Translations under genes and position numbers: made by a program | Shown here: one piece after another, positions 1-8,013 of the stretch | Layout: each line of letters starts with the position of its first letter | How positions within the stretch are numbered: position 1 is the first letter of the stretch | Source: Acetothermia bacterium 64_32 | GTDB taxonomy: Bacteria; Bipolaricaulota; Bipolaricaulia; Bipolaricaulales; Bipolaricaulaceae | Length of the DNA: 64,000 nucleotides | NCBI GenBank assembly: GCA_001508155.1 | Contig: LGFI01000005.1 | Coordinates: 35,315 to 99,314, forward strand | Direction: 5' to 3' | The notes under the pieces: model-generated | Database searches by the model: none | The model's input: only the letters and a program-made list of their open reading frames with translations | Told to the model about the DNA's origin: nothing

Positions 1-576
1 GTGGACGAGCACCTGCGGGCATTGGAGGTGGCCCAAAGGATCGGGGCTGGGACCTACACGATCCACCCCGGTTTCGTGGAGTCCAAGTACGCGACGGGTG
101 AGCTCCTTGCCCGGGGAAGGGAGCTCACCGCCCGGGCGTTGCGAGAGCTGACGAAGTGTTCCGAGGGGGTTACCCTGTGCCTTGAGAACCAAAACCCAAG
201 GGAGGGGGGCAAGGCCAAATGCGCGGCCCGGCCAAACGAGCTCTTGGAGGTCCTGGCCGCGGCAGGCGGGGGGATAAAGGTGACCTGGGACGTGGGGCAC
301 GCCAACCTGCTCCCCGGAGGGGTGCTGGGTTTCGCCCGGGAGGTGGGGCTGGACAAGGTGGCGGTGATGCACCTTCACGATAACCGGGGGGACGAGGACT
401 CCCATGATACCCCCGGCAACGGGACGGTCCCCTGGAAGGAGCTGCTATCGCTCTTTGTGAATACCGACCGCTCTCCTATGCTCTACCTCGAACTGCGGGC
501 CGAGGAGGACCTCTCCCGGGGCCGGGATTTTCTTGAACGGCTGGCTCGAAAGGTTCAGGCTAACCTGATTCGGTGA
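1..576 (+). CDS. Sugar phosphate isomerase/epimerase-like TIM-barrel protein (5' end cut by window)
   Basis: The C-terminal 191 residues visible here look like the xylose-isomerase-like TIM barrel (AP endonuclease 2 superfamily). Candidate metal ligands lie at the ends of barrel strands: H22 in TIHPGF, E62 in CLENQ, D97 and H100 in TWDVGHAN, H124/H126 in MHLHDN, and a late Glu in LYLELR. Family members are usually 250-290 residues, and the reading frame is open to the window edge, so the first strands are almost certainly upstream and the GTG at base 1 need not be the start. The exact reaction (sugar epimerase, sugar-phosphate isomerase or endonuclease IV-like) cannot be decided. The 3' end overlaps the convergent macro-domain gene by 17 bp. 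Confidence 0.8.
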   Translation: MDEHLRALEVAQRIGAGTYTIHPGFVESKYATGELLARGRELTARALRELTKCSEGVTLCLENQNPREGGKAKCAARPNELLEVLAAAGGGIKVTWDVGHANLLPGGVLGFAREVGLDKVAVMHLHDNRGDEDSHDTPGNGTVPWKELLSLFVNTDRSPMLYLELRAEEDLSRGRDFLERLARKVQANLIR

Positions 577-1123
577 GCCCCTCCCAGGCCCGGAGGTAGG
601 CCGTAAGGTCCGCCGGGGAGAAGAGGACCATCCGCACCTCGGAGAGCGCCCCGGGGTGTTCCTTCAGGAAGTCGCGGATCGTCTGGAGGGCCACCGGTGC
701 CGCCTCCTCCACCGGGTAGCCGTAGGCCCCGGTGGAGATGCTGGGGAAGGCGATGGTCTTTATCCCCCGGCTGACTGCAAGCTCAAGGCAGGATCTGTAG
801 GCCTTGGAAAGGAGCTCCGGCTCATCTTTTTTCCCGCCGTGCCACACCGGGCCCACGGTGTGGATGACCCACTTGGCCGGCAGGTTCCCCCCTGGGGTGA
901 TGACCGCCTCGCCGGTGGCAAGCGGCCCCCTTTCCCGGCGGATGGCGGCCGCTGCCTCCGTCACCTCCGGCCCCCCGGCCCGGTGGATGGCCCCGGACAC
1001 CCCGCCCCCAGGGGTGAGCTCCCGGTTGGCCGCGTTCACGATCGCGTCCACTTCCTGCCGGGTGATGTCCCCCTGGGCCAGTACCAGCCGCGTCCCCCCG
1101 AGCTCAACTTCCATCCGTTGCAT
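560..1123 (-). CDS. Macro-domain protein, ADP-ribose binding / O-acetyl-ADP-ribose deacetylase-like
   Basis: This 187-residue protein is a single macro domain. It has the family signatures GDITRQEVDAIVNAAN (residues 18-33), the glycine-rich GGGVSGAIHRAGG loop (39-51) and the distal phosphate loop SISTGAYGYP. Characterised relatives (YmdB, MacroD type) bind ADP-ribose and remove O-acetyl or mono-ADP-ribose groups in the cytoplasm. The start ATG follows a GGGGTGATGGGG ribosome-binding stretch, and a TAAAAT -10 candidate lies about 19 nt upstream. It diverges from the nitrilase gene. Hydrolysis rather than simple binding is inferred from the family. Confidence 0.9.
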   Translation of the reverse strand: MQRMEVELGGTRLVLAQGDITRQEVDAIVNAANRELTPGGGVSGAIHRAGGPEVTEAAAAIRRERGPLATGEAVITPGGNLPAKWVIHTVGPVWHGGKKDEPELLSKAYRSCLELAVSRGIKTIAFPSISTGAYGYPVEEAAPVALQTIRDFLKEHPGALSEVRMVLFSPADLTAYLRAWEGLTESG

Positions 1124-1173
1124 AACCCCATCACCCCGGGGGATTTTAGCTGGTCCCCCTCCCGGAGGGAGGG

Positions 1174-1179
1174 TATAGT
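1174..1179 (+). promoter_or_regulatory. -10 box TATAGT, only 6 nt before the nitrilase start codon
   Basis: TATAGT ends 6 nt before the ATG at 1186, so a transcript starting 6-7 nt downstream would begin at or next to the start codon. No Shine-Dalgarno sequence fits between. No convincing -35 element is seen. This is one of several such cases in the window. Confidence 0.6.
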
Positions 1180-1185
1180 GGGGGC

Positions 1186-1977
1186 ATGCGCGTAGGGTAT
1201 CTACAGTTCAACCCGCGGTTTGGCGAGGTGGAGGAGAACGTGAGGCGGGCCCTGGCCCTGCTATCCGGGGAGGAGGCAGACCTGTGGGTCCTCCCGGAGC
1301 TTTTTTCCACCGGTTATCATTTCACCTCCCCCCAGGAGGCGCGGGCCCTGGCGGAGCCGGTGCCAAGCGGGCCCACCACCCAGGCGCTCCTCGCCTGGGC
1401 TGGGGAGCGGGGTTGTCATATCGCGGCCGGGCTGGCCGAACTGGCCCCGGAGGGGGTGTACAACTCCGCCGTCCTGGTGGGCCCCCAGGGGCTTCTCCTC
1501 CTCTACCGCAAGGCCCACCTCTTCTGGCGGGAGAAGGAGAATTTCCTGCCCGGTGACACCGGATTCCAGGTGGCGGAAGTGGGGGGAGTGAAGGTGGGGT
1601 TGATGGTGTGCTTCGATCACCTGTTCCCGGAGGCGGCGCGCACCCTGGCCTTGAAGGGGGCACAGATCATCGCCCACCCAGCGAACCTCGTCCTCCCTGG
1701 GGTGGCCCAGCTCACCACCAGGGTACGGGCACTGGAGAACCGCCTTTACCTCGTGACCGCCAACCGAACAGGGGAAGAGCGGCGGGGCGGGGAGGTATTG
1801 CGGTTCACCGGCCAGTCACAGATCGTCTCCCCCCAAGGGGAGGTCCTGGCCAGCTCAACCCCACAGGCAGAGGAGGCCGTGGTGTGCGAGATCGACCCCG
1901 AGCTCGCCCGGCAGAAACGCATCAACCCCTACAACGACCTCCTCTCAGACCGCCGCCTCGACCTGTATTTCCGGTGA
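1186..1977 (+). CDS. Carbon-nitrogen hydrolase (nitrilase superfamily)
   Basis: The 263-residue protein has the full nitrilase-superfamily catalytic triad: E38 in LPELFSTGY, K109 in YRKAHLFW and C142 in GLMVCFDHLFPE. Family members hydrolyse amides, nitriles or N-carbamoyl compounds in the cytoplasm. The length is that of a single-domain omega-amidase or N-carbamoylputrescine amidase type enzyme with no fused NAD synthetase domain. The sequence does not fix the substrate. The ATG at 1186 sits just after a -10 box, suggesting a leaderless message. Confidence 0.92.
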   Translation: MRVGYLQFNPRFGEVEENVRRALALLSGEEADLWVLPELFSTGYHFTSPQEARALAEPVPSGPTTQALLAWAGERGCHIAAGLAELAPEGVYNSAVLVGPQGLLLLYRKAHLFWREKENFLPGDTGFQVAEVGGVKVGLMVCFDHLFPEAARTLALKGAQIIAHPANLVLPGVAQLTTRVRALENRLYLVTANRTGEERRGGEVLRFTGQSQIVSPQGEVLASSTPQAEEAVVCEIDPELARQKRINPYNDLLSDRRLDLYFR

Positions 1978-2034
1978 AAGGCTGGTGCCGGCGAGTGTTT
2001 TCCGACAGAATAAGGGGTCGGAAGGGGGTAATGT

Positions 2035-2349
2035 ATGGCGGATTGGAGTGACCTCCTGGTGGGGGCGGGCATTCGAGCCCGGGTGGCCCGGGATCGGGTC
2101 CTGGCCCGAGTGCTGGAGGAGGCCTTGGAGGGGATCGACAGGCTCCTTTCCGAAAGTGGGCTTCCATATCGGCTCGACGCCCACCTGACCCGAGGCGGCG
2201 AGTACCTCATCCACATGCAGATAGCCTACCGGAGCCGGGAGGAGCGTGATAGGCTCTGGGATCAGGCGGCCCAGATCCTGGAACGGGCAAGGCGGGGGCA
2301 GGGGGTTCACATCCTGTGTGGCATCAGCTCCTTTTCCCAGCTCAACTGA
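2035..2349 (+). CDS. Hypothetical protein, partner of the following ABC-class ATPase
   Basis: I do not recognise this 104-residue protein. It is mostly charged, predicted helical at the N-terminus (many Arg and Glu), with a central stretch around HLTRGGEYLIHMQIAY and a short cysteine-containing end (HILCGISSF). It has no signal peptide or membrane segment. A GGAAGGGGG ribosome-binding stretch precedes the ATG. Its stop lies 3 nt before the next start, which has no Shine-Dalgarno of its own, so the two are probably translationally coupled and may work together. Confidence 0.65.
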   Translation: MADWSDLLVGAGIRARVARDRVLARVLEEALEGIDRLLSESGLPYRLDAHLTRGGEYLIHMQIAYRSREERDRLWDQAAQILERARRGQGVHILCGISSFSQLN

Positions 2350-2352
2350 TCC

Positions 2353-4074
2353 ATGGCGGACCACAGGGAACTCGGATCGCTTCTTGCGAGGATCGATGGA
2401 GCTGGTTATGGGGCTTACAAGCGCCTGCAGGGAAGCTGGGCCTTCCCCGATTTCACCTTGCACATCGAGCACGTGCAGGGGGACCCCTTTGCCGCCCCCA
2501 GTCGCCTGCGGGTGGAGGTCGGGCAAGAGATAGCGGGCTTCCCGCGGAACCTCTTTTCCGGGCGGGCTCGGAGGATAGCCCTGGAGGACTTCCTGGTGAG
2601 GAAGCTGGCCGCGGAGATCCCCCGGTGTACGAAGGGATCGCGCGGCTCAGGCCGCTCGGGGGAGTTCTCGGTGGTGGATTTTGGCCAGTGCATTCTGCCC
2701 CGGACCGCCGTGGCGGTCAGCGAGGGGAAGGTGGAGGCGGTCATCTCCTGCGGGCTTCCGGCGGCGGGCCGGCGGATCCTGGGCCGGGAGGCCCGCGAGA
2801 TGCTCCTTTCCGAGCTCCCAGAGCTTGTCCGCAGGGCCCTTCTTTACCGAAACCTCGATCCTCAAGCGGTCCTCAGGCATGTGGAGTGTGGGGAGGACGC
2901 CGAGGCCCTGCGGGCCCAGCTCTACGATCGGGATCTGGTGGCCTTTGTGGCCGAGGGGGCGATCCTGCCCCGGGCGTCGGGGGTTTCCGACCGGCCGCTC
3001 CGGGCTGGGGCGATCCCATTTGTCCCCCCGGAGTCCCTGGCGGTGACCCTGGAGCGCCCGAACGGGGGCCCCATCCGGGGGATGGGGATCCCGACCGGGG
3101 TGACCCTGATCGTGGGGGGCGGCTACCACGGGAAATCCACCCTGCTTTCCGCCCTGGCCCAAGGGGTGTACAACCACGTCCCCGGGGACGGGCGGGAGTA
3201 CGTGGTCACCCGGAGGGAGGCGGTGGTGATCCGGGCCGAGGACGGCCGGTTCGTATGTGGGGTGGACATCTCCCCCTTTATCTCCAGTCTGCCGAACGGC
3301 ACGGACACCCGCAGGTTTACCAGCCAAAACGCCTCCGGCTCCACCTCCCAGGCGGCCAACATCATGGAGGCCCTGGAGGTGGGGGCGAAGGTGCTGCTTG
3401 TGGACGAGGACACCTCCGCCACCAACTTCATGATCCGGGATGAAAGGATGCAGGCCCTGGTCTCCAAGGACAAGGAGCCCATCACCGCGTTCATCGACCG
3501 GGTGAGGCAGCTTTATGAGGAGTTCGGGGTGTCCACGGTCCTGGTCATGGGGGGTTCGGGGGACTACTTCGAGGTGGCCGACACGGTGATCATGATGGAC
3601 GCCTACCGTCCTCGGGACGTGACCGGGGAGGCCAAGCGCATTGCCCGGGAGCTCGGGCGGCCCCGCCGGCCGGAGGGCGGGGCGAGGGTTGGCCCCTTCC
3701 TCAAACGCAGGGTGGACCTGAGGAGCATCCAACCCAGGACCCGCAAGGGAAAGCTCAAGGTGCAGGGGTCCCGGATGTCCCTCCGGCTTGGCAATTACAC
3801 CATCGACCTCTCCCGGGTGCACCAGTTTGCGGAGGTGGGCCAGGTGAGGGCCGTGGGGTACCTCCTGGCCTGGCTGGCGGAGCACGGCCAGGGGTTGGGG
3901 ACCGATGGCACGGTGGGGGAGATGCTTGTGGCGCTGGAACGGAGGCTGGAAAAGGAGGGGTTGATCCCCTTCCTCCCGGCCAGATACGGGGACCTGGCCC
4001 AGCCGCGCCGGTTCGAGATCGCCATCGCCTTAAACCGCCTCCGCACCCTTAGGCTGCGGGATGGAGCGGTATAA
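2353..4074 (+). CDS. Predicted ATPase of the ABC class (PF09818-like)
   Basis: This 573-residue soluble protein matches the family of stand-alone ABC-class ATPases of unknown function. A P-loop lies around residues 254-262 (GGGYHGKST, Lys261). A Walker B-like strand VLLVDED lies near 347-352, followed by TSATNFMIRDERMQ. An N-terminal domain of about 230 residues precedes the P-loop. There are no membrane segments and no permease nearby, so it is not a transporter ATPase. It follows the 104-residue gene with a 3-nt gap and overlaps the downstream methyltransferase by 14 bp, suggesting one transcript and perhaps an RNA-related role. Its substrate is unknown. Confidence 0.85.
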   Translation: MADHRELGSLLARIDGAGYGAYKRLQGSWAFPDFTLHIEHVQGDPFAAPSRLRVEVGQEIAGFPRNLFSGRARRIALEDFLVRKLAAEIPRCTKGSRGSGRSGEFSVVDFGQCILPRTAVAVSEGKVEAVISCGLPAAGRRILGREAREMLLSELPELVRRALLYRNLDPQAVLRHVECGEDAEALRAQLYDRDLVAFVAEGAILPRASGVSDRPLRAGAIPFVPPESLAVTLERPNGGPIRGMGIPTGVTLIVGGGYHGKSTLLSALAQGVYNHVPGDGREYVVTRREAVVIRAEDGRFVCGVDISPFISSLPNGTDTRRFTSQNASGSTSQAANIMEALEVGAKVLLVDEDTSATNFMIRDERMQALVSKDKEPITAFIDRVRQLYEEFGVSTVLVMGGSGDYFEVADTVIMMDAYRPRDVTGEAKRIARELGRPRRPEGGARVGPFLKRRVDLRSIQPRTRKGKLKVQGSRMSLRLGNYTIDLSRVHQFAEVGQVRAVGYLLAWLAEHGQGLGTDGTVGEMLVALERRLEKEGLIPFLPARYGDLAQPRRFEIAIALNRLRTLRLRDGAV

Positions 4075-4951
4075 GGGGATAATCCCTGAATGGGACCTTT
4101 TCCGGGAGGCGATGCAACGCCCCCTTCCCACCGTGATCCGGGCCAACACGTTGCGTATCCCACCGGAGGGGTTGCGCCGCAGGCTTGAGGGGAAGGGCTT
4201 TCGCCTTGAGCTTTTGCCCTGGGATGGGACCGCCTTCAAGGTGGAGGGGGAAGTCCCCGTTGGAAATACCGTAGAGCATTGGCTCGGCTACTATTACGTG
4301 CAGGAGGCCACCCAGACCCTGCCCGTCCTGGCCCTTGATCCTCAGCCGGGGGAAAGGGTGCTGGACCTGTGCGCCGCTCCGGGCGGAAAGGCCACCCAGA
4401 TCGCCCAGCTCATGGGTGATCAGGGGCTGGTGGTGGCAAACGACCCCTCCCCCAAAAGGCTGCGGGCGCTCCTTGCCAACCTTTACCGGCTGGGGGTGCG
4501 TTGTGCGGTGGTAACCCAGTGCCCCGGTGAGGGCTTTCCCGGGGAGGGGACCTTCGATCGGGTGCTGGTCGATGCCCCCTGTAGCGCCGAGGGCACGGCC
4601 AGGCGGCATCCCCCCCTCCGCAGGGGAGCACCGCTGGGGGTCATACGCAGGATGGCCAGCTTGCAAAAGAAGATCCTCTCCCACGCCCTCAAGCTGGTGA
4701 GGCCTGGGGGGATCGTGGTCTACTCCACCTGCACCATCGCCCCCGAGGAGAACGAGGCGGTGGTGAAATACGTCTTAGAGCAAGGCCTGGCCGAGCTACT
4801 CCCCTGGGAACCCCCGGTGCCTCACTCCCCCGGCTTGACCTCCTTCGCCGGACAGGAATACGGCCCGGAGCTAAAGAAGGCGGTGCGGTTCTACCCACAC
4901 CACTTCGACTCCGAAGGGGGGTTCGTTGCCGTCCTCAGGCGATCTCGCTAG
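4061..4951 (+). CDS. RNA (cytosine-5)-methyltransferase, NOL1/NOP2/Sun (RsmB/RsmF) family, catalytic part
   Basis: The 296-residue protein is the catalytic domain of an m5C RNA methyltransferase. The SAM-binding motif DLCAAPGGKATQ is near residue 100, the DAPCSAEG motif with one catalytic Cys near 170, and YSTCTIAPEENE with the nucleophilic Cys near 220. An N-terminal RNA-binding stretch (PLPTVIRANTLR) precedes them. It would transfer a methyl group to C5 of a cytosine in rRNA or tRNA. The ATG lies inside the end of the upstream ATPase gene. The protein stops right after the catalytic domain, and the usual C-terminal RNA-binding domain is encoded by the next, overlapping ORF. Confidence 0.92.
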   Translation: MERYKGIIPEWDLFREAMQRPLPTVIRANTLRIPPEGLRRRLEGKGFRLELLPWDGTAFKVEGEVPVGNTVEHWLGYYYVQEATQTLPVLALDPQPGERVLDLCAAPGGKATQIAQLMGDQGLVVANDPSPKRLRALLANLYRLGVRCAVVTQCPGEGFPGEGTFDRVLVDAPCSAEGTARRHPPLRRGAPLGVIRRMASLQKKILSHALKLVRPGGIVVYSTCTIAPEENEAVVKYVLEQGLAELLPWEPPVPHSPGLTSFAGQEYGPELKKAVRFYPHHFDSEGGFVAVLRRSR

Positions 4952-5384
4952 GCAGGCCTTCGACTACCTCCGGGAGAACTTCGGCGTGGAGGAGTTGCCC
5001 GGCAGGGTGGTGGAGCGGGGGGACTCCCTGTGGTGGACCACCGCCCCGGAGGTGCCCGAGGGGGTGAGGGTCCACTCCCTGGGGATCCGCCTTCTCAGAA
5101 GAGGGGAAAAGGGCTTCAAGCCCACCAGCTTCGGGCTCATGCTGCTTGGGGATCGGGTCCGCAAGCGAAGGATCGACCTGTCCCGCGCTGAGCTTAAGGC
5201 CCTCCTCCAGGGCCGCTCCCTGGACTGCGACGCCCTGCCTTCAGGCTATGTGGCCCTGTGCCTGGAGGGCGAGGTCATCGGTTGCGGCCAGGTGAAGGGG
5301 GGAAGGCTACGCTCTCAGCTCCCCCGGGGACGCCGCCAGGAGCTCCTCATCGCCCTTGAGGCCGCCCGTCGCGGGGGAGTGTAG
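4926..5384 (+). CDS. RsmF/NSUN-like C-terminal RNA-binding (PUA-like) domain as a separate ORF
   Basis: This 152-residue protein resembles the region that follows the catalytic domain in RsmF and archaeal NSUN-type methyltransferases: a small helical part, then a PUA-like domain with KPTSFGLMLLG, RKRRIDLS, LPSGYVALCLEGEVIGCGQVK and RLRSQLPRGRR. It starts with TTG inside the last 26 bp of the methyltransferase gene in another frame, so translation is probably coupled. Either the ancestral gene was split by a frameshift and both products are kept, or this is a sequencing frameshift. The conserved motifs are intact on both sides. Confidence 0.75.
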   Translation: MPSSGDLARQAFDYLRENFGVEELPGRVVERGDSLWWTTAPEVPEGVRVHSLGIRLLRRGEKGFKPTSFGLMLLGDRVRKRRIDLSRAELKALLQGRSLDCDALPSGYVALCLEGEVIGCGQVKGGRLRSQLPRGRRQELLIALEAARRGGV

Positions 5385-5417
5385 CCGACATTACAGATCA
5401 GAACAGGGCTTCCGTGG

Positions 5418-5423
5418 TATAAT
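5418..5423 (+). promoter_or_regulatory. -10 box TATAAT for the VWA/RTX gene
   Basis: A consensus TATAAT lies 76 nt before the chosen ATG at 5500. It would give a leader of about 70 nt ending in a strong GAGGAGGAG ribosome-binding site. TTACAG at 5391 is a possible but widely spaced -35, so the assignment rests on the -10 alone. Confidence 0.45.
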
Positions 5424-5499
5424 GCCCCAAACGTGGGTGAGGGTTCTGTGCCCCGGGCCCTCGAAAAAGCTGGTTGCCTTGGTGGGTGAGGAGGAGGAG

Positions 5500-7431
5500 A
5501 TGAGAGGGAAGGGTATCGCGGTTTTGCTCGCTTTTATCTCGGCCAGCTGTCTGGCCAGCCCCAGTGGGATCGTGTTCGTCCTGGACGCCTCAAACTCCAT
5601 GAATCAAAGGCTGGACGCTGCCGAGACCAAATTCGAATGGGCAAAGGAAGCCCTTACGCTGGTGCTTGAGGAACTGCCCCAGGAGGTGCCTTTCGCTGTG
5701 GTGGCCTTCGGTCACCGGGTGTCCAAGGACCTAGCGGCCGAGAGCTGCCTGGACCTGGAGATATTGGTTCCCTACGGGGTTCATGTGGAGCGGGCGGCGA
5801 TCCTGCGGAAGGTGCAGGCCCTGGAGGCCATGGGGAAGACCCCGCTTGCCCGGGCGCTCTCCTTTGCCGCCGGGGTGGCGGGCGAGCCGGCCCGGCTCGT
5901 GCTGCTCACGGACGGGGAGGAGACCTGTGGCGGTGACCCCCTTGCCGCGGCCCAAGACATATGCGCCGGCGGCAGCACCTTGGACGTGGTGGCCGTGGGG
6001 GTGACCTCCGAGGTGGCGGCCCTGCTGGGGAACCTGGCCCGTACCTGTGGTGGAAGGTTCGTGCTCGCCGAGGCCCCGACGGAGCTACCCGCCTTGTTCC
6101 GGGAGGTGGCCATGCCCCAGCCCGAGGTCCCCGAGACCTACCGTTGTTATCCGGTGGACAACGTGATCTGGGGTAGTGAGGGGGACGATGTACTCATCGG
6201 CACCCCTAAAAACGACCTCATCTTCGGCCTGGGGGGGGATGACCTCCTCATCGGCCTTGATGGTGACGACGTCTTGGTAGGTGGTGAGGGGGAGGACGTC
6301 CTCCAGGGTGGGGAGGGGGATGATCGCCTTGAGGGTGGCCTTGGGGACGACCGCTTGCTCGGCGGGCCGGGGGACGACACGCTCCTCGGCGAGGCCGGCA
6401 GTGACGTGCTGGAGGGCGAGGGGGGGGACGATGTGCTCTCCGGCGGTGAGGGCGATGACAAGCTCCTGGGGGGGCCGGGGTGCGACCGCCTCGAGGGCGG
6501 CCCCGGCACCAACTTCGTCTACGACGAGGAGGGGGTCTGCGAGCCTTGCCCGGCTCCCACCCCGCCCTGCGAGGCCCCCACCTCTTTAAAAGAGGTCGAC
6601 GAGGGGGCCTCGATCGTGCTGCGTGCCGACGTGTACGACCCCGATGGGGATCAAGTTTCCGTCACCTGGTGGGCGGAGGACGGTTTCTTCTCCGACCCCA
6701 ACTCCCTCAATCCCACCTACTACGCGCCCTGGGTGCGGGAGTGCGAAGGGCGCGATGTGACGATCAAGGTCACCGCGGTGGACTCCTGCGGGGCCAAGTC
6801 CGAGGACACCTTGGTCATCCACGTGCGCAATGTCAACCATCCTCCCACGGCGGACGCTGGGCCGGACATGATCGTGCCCGAGGGGGGAACGATACAGCTT
6901 TGCTGTTCCGCGTCTGATCCTGACGGGGATACCCTTACCTACACTTGGCAAGTGGAGTGTGGCAGGGGCTCGTTCGACGACCCCCATGCCCTAAGGCCGA
7001 AGTTCACCGCCCCCCGGACCGGCCGCTGCGAGGGGGAGGATGTGGTGCTCACCCTGATCGTCCGGGACGCCTGTGGGGCGGAGGCCCGGGACACCATGGT
7101 GGTGCACGTCCAGAACGTGAACCAGCCGCCGTGGGTGGACGCCGGGCCGGACCTTTCGGTGAGCGAGGGTGGGCAGATCGCTATCCTGGCCAAGGCAGGA
7201 GATCCCGACGGGGAGCCCCTTGAGGTGGAGTGGTGGGCCGAGGCGGGCTCGCTTTCCGGGGCGGATTCCCTGTGCCCGGTGTTCCATGCCCCGGAGGTCA
7301 CCGGCTGCGACGAGATCCTGGTGAACGTCTGTGTGACGGTGACCGATCCGTGTGGTGCTATGGCCACCGACTCCCTGGTGATCCGGGTGCGGAACGTGAA
7401 CCACCCGCCCACCGTCAAGGCTGACCCTTAA
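5500..7431 (+). CDS. Secreted VWA-domain protein with RTX-type calcium repeats and PKD/Ig-like repeats
   Basis: I chose ATG 5500 because GAGGAGGAG directly precedes it and a signal peptide follows (MRGKGIAVLLAFISASCLAS). An in-frame start at 5356 would bury that signal. The 643-residue protein has three parts. A von Willebrand A domain (about 22-205) carries the MIDAS motif DASNS at residue 29. About a dozen GG-x-G-x-D-D-x-L nonapeptides follow (about 224-340), typical of calcium-binding RTX beta-rolls. Three repeats of about 95 residues with PKD/cadherin-like character complete it, each ending in NVNxPP. It is probably exported and surface-located. It stops just after the third NVNHPP linker, as if a fourth repeat were lost. 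Its ligand is unknown. Confidence 0.85.
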   Translation: MRGKGIAVLLAFISASCLASPSGIVFVLDASNSMNQRLDAAETKFEWAKEALTLVLEELPQEVPFAVVAFGHRVSKDLAAESCLDLEILVPYGVHVERAAILRKVQALEAMGKTPLARALSFAAGVAGEPARLVLLTDGEETCGGDPLAAAQDICAGGSTLDVVAVGVTSEVAALLGNLARTCGGRFVLAEAPTELPALFREVAMPQPEVPETYRCYPVDNVIWGSEGDDVLIGTPKNDLIFGLGGDDLLIGLDGDDVLVGGEGEDVLQGGEGDDRLEGGLGDDRLLGGPGDDTLLGEAGSDVLEGEGGDDVLSGGEGDDKLLGGPGCDRLEGGPGTNFVYDEEGVCEPCPAPTPPCEAPTSLKEVDEGASIVLRADVYDPDGDQVSVTWWAEDGFFSDPNSLNPTYYAPWVRECEGRDVTIKVTAVDSCGAKSEDTLVIHVRNVNHPPTADAGPDMIVPEGGTIQLCCSASDPDGDTLTYTWQVECGRGSFDDPHALRPKFTAPRTGRCEGEDVVLTLIVRDACGAEARDTMVVHVQNVNQPPWVDAGPDLSVSEGGQIAILAKAGDPDGEPLEVEWWAEAGSLSGADSLCPVFHAPEVTGCDEILVNVCVTVTDPCGAMATDSLVIRVRNVNHPPTVKADP

Positions 7432-7437
7432 GCCGGG

Positions 7438-8013
7438 CTAGCTTGGCAAGAGGGGCTGCCCTGAGGCAGTCCCTCTTTCTTTCTTACACCTCCTGTCTTG
7501 ACAGAAGAGCCTGGGCAACAGGGTGGCGACGTCCTGCCCGATGGGGTTTTCCCCCCGGGCGAGGAAGTGGGCGAGCTGGGCGTGAAGGCACTTCACCCGC
7601 CGCGGGTTCCGCAGGCCGGCCACCCCGGTTCCCACGGCAGCCCATGCCCCCCTCTCGCATAGGAACCCGCGCTCATTAGGGGTGAGGAGTGCCAGGCGCT
7701 CCTTTCGGTAAGCCTCGTGAGCCAGTGCGTACTGCCGGGCGAGCTCGGGGTCACTGTTGAGCCTCGCCTCCAAGCGCTTCACCCAACCGGCCGACTCCAG
7801 GTGGGCCACTTCCTCCACAAGATAGGGACAGGTGAGCCAAAAAAGGGTGGGGAAGACTTCGAAGGAGTCCCCTTCGCGCCTTAGTGGGTGGTTCACGGTC
7901 ACCTGGGGGTAGCCGTAGGGGCAAGTTCTGGCGATGGCCACCACCCCCCGGGCGGGACGACCCAGCTGCCAGGAGATGATCTCCAGGTCCTCCGGGGTAG
8001 GGCGACGGTCCAT
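7438..8013 (-). CDS. DUF501 family protein, last gene of the lipoylation operon
   Basis: This 191-residue protein matches DUF501 (PF04417), seen in QLGRPARGVVAIARTCPYGYPQVTVNHPL and FPTLFWLTCPYLVEEVAHLESAGW. The ATG at 8013 was chosen because it overlaps the stop of the upstream ligase gene (TGATG). A longer frame open upstream reads through that gene and is rejected. Its last residues run through the terminator hairpin and contain C-x4-C (FCQDRRC), so the true end could be shorter. DUF501 has no assigned biochemical role as far as I know. In other bacteria it often sits beside eno, ftsB-like and ppx genes, so its place after lip genes here is unusual. Confidence 0.85.
   Translation of the reverse strand: MDRRPTPEDLEIISWQLGRPARGVVAIARTCPYGYPQVTVNHPLRREGDSFEVFPTLFWLTCPYLVEEVAHLESAGWVKRLEARLNSDPELARQYALAHEAYRKERLALLTPNERGFLCERGAWAAVGTGVAGLRNPRRVKCLHAQLAHFLARGENPIGQDVATLLPRLFCQDRRCKKERGTASGQPLLPS
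7448..7477 (+). terminator. Intrinsic terminator after the VWA/RTX gene
   Basis: A 13-bp stem (AAGAGGGGCTGCC with GGCAGTCCCTCTT, one G-T pair) closed by a CTGA loop is followed by TTTCTTTCTT on the plus strand. It lies 17 nt past the VWA stop codon. It overlaps the last codons of the convergent DUF501 ORF, so it may stop transcription from both sides. Confidence 0.75.

Noticed and set aside
2647..3885. Long ORF on the minus strand (412 codons)
   Set aside because: It lies wholly under the ABC-class ATPase, is His/Pro/Gly-rich and matches no family. It is a shadow typical of GC-rich codon bias.
5356..5499. Upstream in-frame start for the VWA protein
   Set aside because: It would bury the signal peptide and ignore the strong GAGGAGGAG site before ATG 5500.
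6169..6520. DNA repeat array resembling a CRISPR
   Set aside because: The periodicity is 27 bp in a coding frame and encodes GGxGxDDxL calcium repeats. There are no constant repeats with unique spacers, and I saw no CRISPR array anywhere in the window.
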